Below, in pieces: positions 55,977 through 64,000 of a stretch of DNA of 64,000 nucleotides; the first letter of the stretch is position 1; each line of letters starts with the position of its first letter. The notes under the pieces are model-generated. The model was not told where the DNA came from. It did not search any database and worked only from the letters and a program-made list of their open reading frames with translations. This stretch comes from JAFGVL01 sp963663245 (GTDB taxonomy: Bacteria > Bacteroidota > Bacteroidia > Bacteroidales > Paludibacteraceae). The translations under genes and the position numbers were made by a program. The stretch lies in contig OY760143.1 in the NCBI GenBank assembly GCA_963663245.1, forward strand, positions 248,001 through 312,000, given 5' to 3'.

Positions 55977-56911
55977 TTCAACAAATTCTTATGTGAAAAG
56001 TCTATGGTAATTCTTTTATCACTGTCTATCTCTTGAATTAGTTCTTCTTTAGAACTAAAAATAATTTCTTCTCTTATTTTTTTATGGAAAGATACTCTAA
56101 TCTTCTCATCATAGATATCTCTTTCAAAATCAAGAATATTTACTTCTATAGTTTCGGAGTGGTCCTTATTGATGCTTGGCCTATTGCCAATATTTAACAT
56201 GCCCCAGTAGCTATTTTCTTGCACAAATACTTGTACAATATATACGCCATGAGAAGGGATAATTTTACTTGAGTTTAAAGGCTTTATATTAGCTGTAGGA
56301 TAACCTAAGGTTCTGCCAATCTTGCTGCCTTCTACAACAAGCCCTTCAAGAGAATAAGGGTAAGATAAAAATTCTTTAGCTTTTTCTACTTCACCTTTTG
56401 TAATTAATTTGCGAATTACAGAAGAACTAATTTGATTATTCTCTAATGCGTATGCAGTTGCTTCAATTACATTTACTCCGAGCTCTTTACCATATTTTTT
56501 GTATTCTGTAATTCCTTCTTCTCTATTTCTTCCAAATCTATGATCGTAGCCAATATATAATGTATGAACACCTAGCTTCTCTACTATTATTTGTTTCAGA
56601 AACTCATAAGCTGTTAGGCTTGCCATCTCTCTATCAAAAGGTAAAAGAACACAGGCATCTAATCCAATTTTTTCTAGCTGTTCAATTTTTTCATTATTAT
56701 CCGTTAATAGAGCTGGTAGATAAGCTGTTGGAAGTATTGTTTTTGGGTGTTTGTCAAATGAAATTATTAATGCTTTTTTTCCAAGAGTATTTGCTTCATT
56801 TATAAGCATATTAAGCAAGTGGCGATGTCCTAAATGAACGCCATCAAAAAACCCGATAGTAGCTACATAAGTGCTTCTGGGTGCTTTTTCAGAAGGAGAA
56901 ATGAGTTTCAA
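55973..56911 (-). CDS. ribF: Bifunctional riboflavin kinase / FAD synthetase
   Basis: Makes FMN and then FAD from riboflavin. The N-terminal FAD synthetase domain (1-180) has GFFDGVHLGHRHLL and GYDHRFGRNREEG. The C-terminal flavokinase domain has GSKIGRTLGYPTANIKP and WGMLNIGNRPSI. The length of 312 residues is typical. It sits between the HAD gene (9 bases before it) and the DUF6427 gene (4-base overlap). Confidence 0.96.
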   Translation of the reverse strand: MKLISPSEKAPRSTYVATIGFFDGVHLGHRHLLNMLINEANTLGKKALIISFDKHPKTILPTAYLPALLTDNNEKIEQLEKIGLDACVLLPFDREMASLTAYEFLKQIIVEKLGVHTLYIGYDHRFGRNREEGITEYKKYGKELGVNVIEATAYALENNQISSSVIRKLITKGEVEKAKEFLSYPYSLEGLVVEGSKIGRTLGYPTANIKPLNSSKIIPSHGVYIVQVFVQENSYWGMLNIGNRPSINKDHSETIEVNILDFERDIYDEKIRVSFHKKIREEIIFSSKEELIQEIDSDKRITIDFSHKNLLK

Positions 56912-56920
56912 GAGAATAGT

Positions 56921-57535
56921 TTAATTAAATATTGGACGAAAATCTTCATGGTCTTTTGCTAAGTATGTTTCGAAGCCAAGCTCTTTAGCTATTTTGATAT
57001 TTACTTCACCGTCATCTATAAATAAGATTTGATTAGCACTAATTTTTTCAGTTTCTAAAATATGAAGGTAAATATCCTTGTTGGGCTTGGCCATTCCAAG
57101 TTCATATGAAAGATAACACTTGTCAAAATAGTCATTAAGGTTTAATCCTTTTTTACGAAACTCAGATTTTGCCACCTGTTCAAAATGAATTTCATTGGTA
57201 TTGCTAAGCATTAAGATGCGATACTTTTTTCTAAGTTCTTCTAGCATCTCTAATTTATATTCAGGAATGCTTATTAAAAATGAATTCCAAGCAGTATCAA
57301 TTTGTTCATCACTTAATTTCTCAACAGTCAATTTTCGTAACTCATCTCTAAATTCATTTCCAGAGATGTCTCCTTTTTCTAGAGATAGAAATAAACCTGA
57401 TTGTGTAAATTTACTTATTAGAGAATCTACGTTTTTAATACCAAGTTTTGCAAATGCATTAATGCAAAGTTGTTTGTCTAAATCAACTAATACTCCTCCA
57501 AAATCGAATAATAGGGTAGTAATACCTTGTTTCAT
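56921..57535 (-). CDS. HAD-family phosphatase
   Basis: A 204-residue haloacid dehalogenase-like hydrolase. Motif I is LLFDFGGVLVDLD, with the second Asp at a variable position; motif II is MLSNTNEIHF. Motif III and IV regions are LGMAKPNKDIYLH and ILFIDDGEVNIKIAKELG. The Asp residues of motifs I and IV are present. Lying just before ribF, it could dephosphorylate a flavin precursor such as 5-amino-6-ribitylamino-uracil phosphate. This is a context-based guess, as HAD substrates are rarely predictable. Confidence 0.8.
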   Translation of the reverse strand: MKQGITTLLFDFGGVLVDLDKQLCINAFAKLGIKNVDSLISKFTQSGLFLSLEKGDISGNEFRDELRKLTVEKLSDEQIDTAWNSFLISIPEYKLEMLEELRKKYRILMLSNTNEIHFEQVAKSEFRKKGLNLNDYFDKCYLSYELGMAKPNKDIYLHILETEKISANQILFIDDGEVNIKIAKELGFETYLAKDHEDFRPIFN

Positions 57536-57557
57536 GATTAAAATTTAAATAACTGTT

Positions 57558-57586
57558 TTGAAGTTTGCTAAAAATAACTACTTTTG
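57558..57586 (+). promoter_or_regulatory. Promoter TTG-N18-TACTTTTG for the tRNA gene
   Basis: TTG (57558-57560) and TACTTTTG (57579-57586) are 18 bases apart, 37 bases upstream of the first tRNA base. Confidence 0.55.
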
Positions 57587-57622
57587 CAAACGCTTTGCAA
57601 AGGTAATACATTTTTGCAAATG

Positions 57623-57697
57623 GGGCCTATAGCTCAGTTGGTTAGTAGCACCTGACTCATAATCAGGGGGTCCCAGGTTCAAGTCCTGGTGGGCCCA
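57623..57697 (+). tRNA. tRNA with CAU anticodon (Ile2 or Met)
   Basis: 75 bases. The acceptor arm GGGCCTA pairs with TGGGCCC, with one G-U pair. The anticodon stem-loop is CTGA-CTCATAA-TCAG, giving CAU, and the T arm is TCCCAGG/TTCAAGT-type. The discriminator base is A; the 3' CCA is only partly encoded (CC then C). C4-G69 and C5-G68 pairs are present, which in E. coli are recognised by TilS for tRNA-Ile2 (lysidine), and E. coli elongator tRNA-Met lacks them. Ile2 is therefore slightly favoured over Met. One extra base is seen in the D region compared with the usual GTTGGTTAGAGC. Confidence 0.9.
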
Positions 57698-57705
57698 CCC
57701 CTTTT

Positions 57706-57739
57706 AAATAGAGTCTTGCAGTAATGCAAGACTCTATTT
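57706..57739. terminator. Terminator downstream of the tRNA and of the minus-strand operon
   Basis: A perfect 15-base stem (57706-57720 with 57725-57739) around a 4-base loop, AT-rich at the base. It can end the plus-strand tRNA transcript and the minus-strand rdgB-porZ operon. Confidence 0.85.
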
Positions 57740-57805
57740 ATTTGTGCTCTAGCGAAATATTGGAGCAACAGCAATAAATAAATGAAACAGTTCTGATGGA
57801 GTCTT

Positions 57806-59245
57806 CTATTTTTTCTTTAGCCCTTTAGCTCTATATATATCCATAAATATTCCTTTTTGTTTAAAGGATTGAATTAAGATGTATTCATTCTTTATCTTAT
57901 ATATAGTTTTATTATCTAAGTTCTGAATATTTGAATATACAATAAACTTATTTTCCCCTGGTTCAATATTCGAAAATTTTCTTTGGTCGTTATTTACTTC
58001 TAGAAACTTTAATTTTGCTGTATTTGGGTACCCAAATCCAACATCTGAAAAGTTAACCTCATGTTTCTCAAAATACATTTTTACATCTTCACGAAGCTTA
58101 TAATAAGGTAAATGAACTAATGAGCAGTCCCAGCTTTGAGAAACTTTTTCAGGATAAACCCAAAAGTTTCCACTTATTATTGATATGAAAATAAGGCCAA
58201 ATAATATATTTTTAATCTTAGGGCTAAACGACTGATGTATGATTTTCAATATTATTAAACTAATTATTATATAGTGAGGAATAAAATAGCGGCCACCAAA
58301 ATCGTTATTTATTAGTAGTGTTGCAGGTAGTATAATAATTAGAATTGAAAAGAATATTATCCATAGTTTATTTGTGTATTTATCAATTGCCTGTTTTATC
58401 CCAAAACGTACTATTATTATAGCTAGAATAACCCACCAAATAAATTTACCATAATCTAGAAATGCTCTTCCAATTGTAAGTCCATTTTTAATAAACTTAA
58501 AAAAAGTTGCGAAGGAAGATGAGCTATACCAAGGAGATTCGGGATGAGAGAAAAACCATCCAAAATAATAATACCTAATTAAAAAATAGATTAATAGAGA
58601 TAAAGTAGGAGGAGTAAATAATCGAATATATTTCTTTATAAGTAGCCAATTTATTTTCTTTTTCTCAATAAAAAGGTCTATTATTGAAATGCTTAAAATA
58701 AAACCTGCAGAAATAATAATCCCGCGGCGACTAACTAGCGTGAGAAATAATAAACCAAAGGAAATTAGGGTTGATTTTTTTTCAAGAATCCCATTTAATA
58801 CAATTAGAGAGAATAGTATTACTAGGATGTCTTGAGACATTATAATTCCTTGAGATATGATAGATGGTTCAATAAGAATTAAAAACGTTGTAATATAAGC
58901 TGTATTATTTTCAAATAATTTCTTTGTTGTCCGGAGCACAAAATAAATAATGCCAATTAAGAAAGGAATCATGGATAGATGAGCTACTAATATTGATTTG
59001 CCAAAGATCAACCAACACAATGCAATATATGATTGGAGAAGCTGTGGGTCTCCATTGTCAAAATTAACTGGGTATAAGTAGCTTGATAGGTGGTTGGAGA
59101 AAAGGAAGTGTGCTTGCCTTGATACAATAGAAATCGTGTCCCAAAAAAAACAAGAATTTGAAGAATATAAAAGAATAAGACTTCCAATAATCGAGAGAGT
59201 ACTTAAAAAAATATAATCAGTTTTTTGCAGTTTTTTATTTGTCAT
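57806..59245 (-). CDS. Putative membrane glycosyltransferase (GT-C type)
   Basis: A 479-residue polytopic protein with about ten hydrophobic segments and a C-terminal soluble part. Loop 1 has SCFFWDTISIVSRQAHFLF and later GDPQLLQSYIALCWLIFG, similar in position to the acidic loop motifs of GT-C enzymes of the dolichyl/undecaprenyl-phosphate sugar type (GT39/PMT_2-like). The tail SQGIIMSQDILVILFSLIVLNGI is unusual, and I cannot assign it to one family with certainty. It follows an acyltransferase gene by 1 base in an operon with porZ, so a role in the surface glycan is probable. Confidence 0.55.
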   Translation of the reverse strand: MTNKKLQKTDYIFLSTLSIIGSLILLYSSNSCFFWDTISIVSRQAHFLFSNHLSSYLYPVNFDNGDPQLLQSYIALCWLIFGKSILVAHLSMIPFLIGIIYFVLRTTKKLFENNTAYITTFLILIEPSIISQGIIMSQDILVILFSLIVLNGILEKKSTLISFGLLFLTLVSRRGIIISAGFILSISIIDLFIEKKKINWLLIKKYIRLFTPPTLSLLIYFLIRYYYFGWFFSHPESPWYSSSSFATFFKFIKNGLTIGRAFLDYGKFIWWVILAIIIVRFGIKQAIDKYTNKLWIIFFSILIIILPATLLINNDFGGRYFIPHYIIISLIILKIIHQSFSPKIKNILFGLIFISIISGNFWVYPEKVSQSWDCSLVHLPYYKLREDVKMYFEKHEVNFSDVGFGYPNTAKLKFLEVNNDQRKFSNIEPGENKFIVYSNIQNLDNKTIYKIKNEYILIQSFKQKGIFMDIYRAKGLKKK

Positions 59246-59246
59246 A

Positions 59247-60278
59247 TTATTTCCGTTTTAGAAATCGCTTCTCTAATAAATGCCATGATAGAAATGATAA
59301 ACTTGCAACTAAAAACAAGCAAAGCGTAAAGGCTGCTATTGGGTACTCTTCTTGTATTTTAGTTGTTGTAACAGCCTGTATAATTGGGTAATGGAAAAGA
59401 TACATGCCATAAGAAATGTCTCCGTATTTAGCAATTTTTCTGAGAGGTTTAAAATTATATGCAAAGCCAATAATAACTATTGCAAACGATATAGGGTATA
59501 AAAAATGGATAATGTTTGAGTAGTATAAATTATGGAAAATGATAATTAGTAGTGAAATTGGCATAAAGACTTTTATTCTTTTTTGAAAAAGATCATATTT
59601 AAAAAGTATAAATAGCCCAGAAATAAAAAATACAATTTGCCCAAGAAATTGCCTGCTAAGAGCTTCATATATCCTATCACCAGTATTTTCATAAATCCAA
59701 CTCATCCATTTAATAAATATAAAAGAAAGAATATATAATCCAATAAAGAGCCATTGTACATTTATTTTTCTAATAAGATATGCACATATTGGAACGCTTA
59801 TATAGAGTGCGAGTTCTACTTTAATTGTCCAAAGAGAACCGTTAATGAAAGGGAATGTATTCTCTGTAAACACACCTGGAAGAGTAGGTTGCAAGAAATT
59901 TAGGAACGCAAGATTTGATGCAATATATTTAAAGAATTCATTTGATCCAAAGTATTTATTGGCTGAAAAACTTGACGCGGCAATTAATCCAATAGCACAA
60001 GCGAGAACGATAAAGATATACGCTGGAAAAATTCGTTTTATTCGTTTTACAAAGTAAGTGCGTAAAGAAGGAGATCGATAAAAGCTTTTTGTAATTAAAA
60101 ATCCGCTAATAATAAAAAACCCAGCAACTCCCATCTGAGAGCCGATTGGCCACCAAACTTTTGTGTTTGTTAGTATTCCAAAATGATGTATAAAGACAGA
60201 AAACGCAAAAAGTAGTCGTAGAAAATCAAAATTATTTTCTGCAGCTGTTTTTAATGAAAATTCTTTTTTCTCTATCAC
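59247..60278 (-). CDS. OafA/YrhL-type acyltransferase (acyltransferase family 3)
   Basis: A 343-residue polytopic protein. NNFDFLRLLFAFSVFIHHFGI (about 15-35) is the R-x10-H signature, and FFIISGFLITKSFYRS, the long stretches FPAYIFIVLACAIG and DISYGMYLFHYPIIQA are further family blocks. Such enzymes O-acetylate surface polysaccharides. It lies between porZ (12 bases upstream) and the membrane glycosyltransferase, suggesting modification of an anionic lipopolysaccharide, though this is inference. Confidence 0.88.
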   Translation of the reverse strand: MIEKKEFSLKTAAENNFDFLRLLFAFSVFIHHFGILTNTKVWWPIGSQMGVAGFFIISGFLITKSFYRSPSLRTYFVKRIKRIFPAYIFIVLACAIGLIAASSFSANKYFGSNEFFKYIASNLAFLNFLQPTLPGVFTENTFPFINGSLWTIKVELALYISVPICAYLIRKINVQWLFIGLYILSFIFIKWMSWIYENTGDRIYEALSRQFLGQIVFFISGLFILFKYDLFQKRIKVFMPISLLIIIFHNLYYSNIIHFLYPISFAIVIIGFAYNFKPLRKIAKYGDISYGMYLFHYPIIQAVTTTKIQEEYPIAAFTLCLFLVASLSFLSWHLLEKRFLKRK

Positions 60279-60290
60279 AACTTTTGCTGT

Positions 60291-62621
60291 TTATTTAACA
60301 ATAAGAATTTTTCCAACTGCCGTTTGTATATCATCACTGTTTCTTTCAGATGCATTTGATACCATTACAAAATAGACCCCTGTACTAGCTTTATTTCCTG
60401 TGTTTGTATATCCATCCCATGTTGCAATGCCACCATTAGATTTTGTTTGGTAAACTAAGCGACCTGAAGAGTCTGTTATTTTAACAATAGATTCATTTAC
60501 TAGATCTGCTATGGTTATAACGCCATTAAAATTTTCACGAACAGGATTGGGGTAAACAGACAGTGTTTCGTATGATTTTTTTGGTAAGGTTGCATTACTC
60601 ATATATGAAATAAGGCCTAAATCATTTGCAAAAAACACCTCTCCGGTATTGTTATTTATTGCAATAGAAAGGATAGTGTTTGATAAAAGAGGACTGTTTT
60701 CTTTTGTGAAGTGTTGAATAGTTTCTAATCCATCTTCAGACATAAGATATGCTCCTGAACTTGCAGTGCCAATCCATTTCCTGTTAGCTCCATCAATTGC
60801 AATTGTATTTATTTTTTCACCTTCTAATAAATAATCGGCATATTCTGTTCCGTCATCTCTAGGTATTTTTGGCCTGTAAACGCTATATGTAGTATTAAAA
60901 ACATTATCTACATTTTTAAAAATTACTGGTCCAGCATCAGTTCCAATCCAGACATTATCGTTTAAATCTTCTGCTATGCAGAAAACTTGTTTTATTGAAA
61001 TGTTATTCTCATCTTGATCTTTAATGGTTTGGAAAAACCTATATTCATGATTATAACTACTTGTTGTTTCTTTTTTATCATCAAGAATAAAAACTCCTCC
61101 TTTTTTATCACCAAATACTATAAACCATTTGAAGTTGTTACTCGTGACAATTGTTTTGTCAGATTGATAAAGTGTATTGAAGGTTGGATAAGTAAATTGT
61201 GCCCATGCACCATTATTCTGAAGAACTTTTACTGAGTTAATATTCTTAATATTTACTGAACTTTGGTTTGTCATCCATAAGTTGTTGTTATTATCAAAAC
61301 ATACCCCGTCAATATTGTATGATCTCTCTGAAGGCTCAGCTTTCTCAAGAGTGCTATTAGAACTAGTGTATCTTTTGTAATATGTATCGTTTTTAAATTC
61401 ATATACCCCATCTCCCCAAGTTGACACAAAGTAATGTTGTTTGTCATTTTTATCTACAGCTATATAAGTAACTCCTCTAAAATTTATCCCAGAAAGAGTT
61501 TCTACATCTATATTTGATATGTTCTTCCAATTATCATCTTCAAAAATCATAATTGCTCCAGGAAGGTTTGTGTTATAAATATCAAAATCCCAAGGAGCTC
61601 CAGTTAATGCGAATAATCGGTTGTTCTCATATTTAATATTGATAATGTCATTTGTTATAGGTCCATCAGGTTTATATTGTTGCACGATATTGCCATTTTC
61701 CATTTTTTGAATACCAGAGGAATCGTTGGACGCTATCCAGTAAGAGTTTTCATTGCTATTGTAAACAATGTCTTTAATGCTCAGTCCACCAAAACTTTCG
61801 AGAGCCATACTTTGGTTGTATTTCATTATATTTTCTTCAGAGAATATGGTTATAGCATTTTCATCTGTTCTAATGTCTAAAGAAAGTTGTGTGTTGTTAA
61901 AAACGCTCCAGTTAATAGCATCGTTAGAAGAATATACTTCTCCAGTAGACTTCAACAAGAAAAGATTATTTTGGAAGGATACCATTTTTTTATTGAAAGG
62001 TAGAGTTAGTGCAGAGTTGGTCCTGAAGTGCCAATTGTTGTAATCTACTAGTAATTGATTGTCTTTGTGAGCAACGTATAATCCATTTAAAGTAAGGGCA
62101 TAAATAGAGTCTCCATAAAAGGCAGTAGACATAACTTCAACCATACTACTATTGTTGCCAATTATGTAAGTGTCAGTAATTTCGTGTTTTAAAAGATTTA
62201 CAACAACAATTCCAATACCACAAGAAATATATGCATATTCATTCACAAAAACTATATCATTCGGGGTCTTGCTTGCTGCTACAATTTTATTTTTTATATC
62301 TGAGATATTTTCAATCTCATCTTCACATAATAAGTCAATATTACCATTTTCATATGCGATTACAAGAGCATCTGCATTTTTATTATAGCGAATAAAAGCA
62401 ACTTGAAAGTCATTTTGTCCATTAATTTTTGAATAGCTTTTTATTAAGTTGTCTTCTTTATTAACAGAAAAAAGTGCTCCATCACTAATGCCAAAAATAG
62501 CATTGGGAGTCTCTTCAATTTGCTCCATCTCATTATAACAAAGGTGAGTGCGCCATTCACACATTCCTATTTGTGCTTGTAGAATACAAGGGAATAGTAA
62601 TAGTAGGAGAATATTTTTCAT
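60291..62621 (-). CDS. porZ: Type IX secretion system protein PorZ
   Basis: A 776-residue secreted protein. A signal peptide (MKNILLLLLFPCILQAQ) precedes CEWRTHLCYNEMEQIEETPNAIFGISDGALFSV, the start of the PorZ beta-propeller. Two propeller-like parts follow, with two-component-regulator-like repeats (NNNLWMTNQSS, LNDNVWIGTDAG, NRKWIGTASSGAYL). The C-terminal type A domain is present (LSVYPNPVRENFN, SSGRLVYQT, STGVYFVMV). In Porphyromonas PorZ binds anionic LPS and helps PorU attach it to cargo. The gene starts 1 base after the rdgB stop. Confidence 0.88.
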   Translation of the reverse strand: MKNILLLLLFPCILQAQIGMCEWRTHLCYNEMEQIEETPNAIFGISDGALFSVNKEDNLIKSYSKINGQNDFQVAFIRYNKNADALVIAYENGNIDLLCEDEIENISDIKNKIVAASKTPNDIVFVNEYAYISCGIGIVVVNLLKHEITDTYIIGNNSSMVEVMSTAFYGDSIYALTLNGLYVAHKDNQLLVDYNNWHFRTNSALTLPFNKKMVSFQNNLFLLKSTGEVYSSNDAINWSVFNNTQLSLDIRTDENAITIFSEENIMKYNQSMALESFGGLSIKDIVYNSNENSYWIASNDSSGIQKMENGNIVQQYKPDGPITNDIINIKYENNRLFALTGAPWDFDIYNTNLPGAIMIFEDDNWKNISNIDVETLSGINFRGVTYIAVDKNDKQHYFVSTWGDGVYEFKNDTYYKRYTSSNSTLEKAEPSERSYNIDGVCFDNNNNLWMTNQSSVNIKNINSVKVLQNNGAWAQFTYPTFNTLYQSDKTIVTSNNFKWFIVFGDKKGGVFILDDKKETTSSYNHEYRFFQTIKDQDENNISIKQVFCIAEDLNDNVWIGTDAGPVIFKNVDNVFNTTYSVYRPKIPRDDGTEYADYLLEGEKINTIAIDGANRKWIGTASSGAYLMSEDGLETIQHFTKENSPLLSNTILSIAINNNTGEVFFANDLGLISYMSNATLPKKSYETLSVYPNPVRENFNGVITIADLVNESIVKITDSSGRLVYQTKSNGGIATWDGYTNTGNKASTGVYFVMVSNASERNSDDIQTAVGKILIVK

Positions 62622-62622
62622 A

Positions 62623-63207
62623 TTAGTCGATGTTTTCTAAAAAAAGAATAAGTTTTTGTACGGCTCTTGCTCTATGGCTGATTTTATTTTTTTCGCTTAG
62701 AGGCAGTTCTGCAAATGTTTGATTATAACCTTCAGGAATAAATATTGGATCATATCCAAACCCTTTCTCCCCTCGTTTTTTTTCAGTGATTTCACCTTTT
62801 ATAATGCCCTCAAAAATATATTTTTCTCCATTAAGAATTAATGCTATAACTGTTCTAAATTGAGCTTTTCTATTTTTAACTCCTTTCATTTCAGCAATCA
62901 ATTTATTCATGTTGTCTTCAGCATCTTTGCTCTCTCCTGCATATCTAGCAGAATAAACGCCAGGTGCGTTGTTTAATGCTTTAACTTCAAGGCCTGTGTC
63001 ATCGGAGAAGCAATCTTTGCCAAATTTTTCAATCACATATTGCGCTTTTAAAATTGCATTCCCCTCTAAAGAATCTGCTGTTTCAGGAATGTTATCAAAA
63101 CAATTTATATCTCTGAGGCTAAGTACTGAAAACTTATTTGAGAGTAAAGGAGATACTTCTTTTAGTTTGTGTGCATTGTTTGTTGCAAATACTATTTCTT
63201 TTTTCAT
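62623..63207 (-). CDS. rdgB: dITP/XTP pyrophosphatase (RdgB/HAM1)
   Basis: Hydrolyses non-canonical purine nucleoside triphosphates such as dITP and XTP to keep them out of DNA. From the ATG at 63205-63207 the protein has 194 residues: EIVFATNNAHKLKEV (family start), CFSDDTGLEVKALNNAPGVYSARYAG, EKGFGYDPIFIPEG and ISHRARAVQKL. A longer frame of nine extra residues is rejected because the family begins at KKEIVFATNN. A -7 element (TATCTTTG, minus strand 63232-63239) lies 24 bases upstream. It heads the rdgB-porZ operon. Confidence 0.93.
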   Translation of the reverse strand: MKKEIVFATNNAHKLKEVSPLLSNKFSVLSLRDINCFDNIPETADSLEGNAILKAQYVIEKFGKDCFSDDTGLEVKALNNAPGVYSARYAGESKDAEDNMNKLIAEMKGVKNRKAQFRTVIALILNGEKYIFEGIIKGEITEKKRGEKGFGYDPIFIPEGYNQTFAELPLSEKNKISHRARAVQKLILFLENID

Positions 63208-63336
63208 ATTAGTCTTTAAATCATAAACAAACAAAGATAGATTTTTTCGAGGGTTTTAGCTCTTATCTATTGAAAAAATAATATGATAAGATATTATCTT
63301 TTTTTAAAAACTCAAAAGATACCTGCTTGTTTTTCT

Positions 63337-63344
63337 TACATTTG
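63337..63344 (+). promoter_or_regulatory. -7 element for the S41 protease gene
   Basis: TACATTTG matches TAnnTTTG, 34 bases upstream of the ATG at 63379. No -33 TTG is found at the usual spacing. Confidence 0.45.
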
Positions 63345-63378
63345 TCAGGATAAAAGCTATCGATTAGAATATATTATT

Positions 63379-64000
63379 ATGAGAAAAATTTTCACGTTTA
63401 CCCTGTTTTTTATTACGGTATTTGCATTAAATGCGCAAAAATATCCAAATGCTCAGGATTTAGAGAAATTAATGATTGGTATAGAAAAGTTTGGAATGCA
63501 GTATAGTAAATTGCTGGAAGCGACTTCTATTATAAGATCAAACTATGTAGATACTGTTAGTCAAGACAAATTGCAAGAAGATGCAATTCGTGGAATGCTT
63601 AAAGAATTGGATCCTCATTCTACATTTATACCTAAAGATGAAGTTAAAGAGATGAACGAGCCTCTTGTAGGCAGTTTTGAGGGAATTGGTGTTCAATTTC
63701 AGATAATTGATGATACGCTTTATGTGGTTAATACAATTTCTGGAGGACCATCTGAAAAAGTTGGAATATTGCCAGGAGATCGAATTGTTAAAGCAAATGA
63801 TACTCTCATTGCTGGGGTGAAAATGTCTACTCCAAAAATAATGAAACGATTAAGAGGGAAAAAAGGGACAAAAGTAACAGTAAAAATTAGGAGAAGAGCT
63901 AATAAGGAACTTATTGAATTCGATATTGTTAGAGATAAAATCCCTCTTTATAGCGTAGATGCATCTTATATGATTCGCCCAGGGATTGGTTATATTAAAT
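63379..64000 (+). CDS. S41 family carboxy-terminal processing protease, 5' part
   Basis: The frame is open from the ATG at 63379 to the end of the window (207 codons), so the gene is cut. A signal peptide (MRKIFTFTLFFITVFALNAQ) is followed by a helical part (SIIRSNYVDTVSQDKLQEDAIRGMLKELDPHSTFIP, the usual N-terminal block of CTP proteases). A PDZ domain follows (SFEGIGVQFQII, TISGGPSEKVGILPGDRIVKAND). The catalytic Ser-Lys domain lies beyond the window. It acts in the periplasm on proteins by their C-terminus (known for the family). Confidence 0.92.
   Translation, partial: MRKIFTFTLFFITVFALNAQKYPNAQDLEKLMIGIEKFGMQYSKLLEATSIIRSNYVDTVSQDKLQEDAIRGMLKELDPHSTFIPKDEVKEMNEPLVGSFEGIGVQFQIIDDTLYVVNTISGGPSEKVGILPGDRIVKANDTLIAGVKMSTPKIMKRLRGKKGTKVTVKIRRRANKELIEFDIVRDKIPLYSVDASYMIRPGIGYIK

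Overview
The window is a 64 kb piece of an AT-rich chromosome from a member of the Bacteroidota. Several things point there: promoters of the TTG-N18/19-TAnnTTTG type instead of the -35/-10 type; GldA; PorZ and large secreted proteins that suggest a type IX secretion system (T9SS); a viroplasmin-RNase HI fusion; DUF4254 and DUF6427 proteins; and ParE of the Bacteroidota type. Order and family cannot be fixed from the sequence alone. Nothing looks like a phage, plasmid, transposon or CRISPR array. Gene density is high and no gap between genes exceeds 300 bases.

Layout. 1-4216: housekeeping genes, with the start of a probable uvrC (cut by the window edge), apt and mnmG on the minus strand and xerD and RNase HI on the plus strand. 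Two near-perfect parS-like palindromes lie between mnmG and apt. 4226-13981: a cell-surface glycan block with two GT2 enzymes, a GT10 fucosyltransferase-like enzyme, another glycosyltransferase, an O-antigen ligase/polymerase, an LpxL-like acyltransferase, an LTA-synthase-like transferase and a flippase. The last four form the 3' part of an apparent six-gene operon that begins gldA-ruvB. 16091-19250: DUF4254, a heptosyltransferase-family protein, thiL and rpiB. 19327-27047: an OmpA/TSP3 porin, ahcY, a methyltransferase, an SDR, a His-rich membrane protein and the cytochrome bd oxidase genes cydAB.

27174-42642 is the most distinctive region. Four minus-strand genes encode large secreted proteins (2034, about 570, about 850 and 1571 residues). 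Three of them end in the same module of about 550 residues, whose tail resembles a divergent T9SS sorting domain. Two of these three also share an N-terminal module. The fourth has a signal peptide but no sorting domain. This is the best candidate here for a poorly described surface system.

42882-64000: metY, a TlpA-like thioredoxin, comM/yifB, parE, a small beta-barrel-like protein, the operon cysS-PF11756 protein-rbfA-lolC/E-like-nadB, the operon HAD-ribF-DUF6427-YqaA-like, a CAU tRNA, the operon rdgB-porZ-acyltransferase-membrane glycosyltransferase, and the start of an S41 carboxy-terminal protease.

How the parts may work together (inference): surface proteins with T9SS tails would be exported and, with PorZ, attached to an anionic lipopolysaccharide. 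The glycan genes at 4-14 kb and 57-60 kb may help build that lipopolysaccharide. The link is by family and co-occurrence only.
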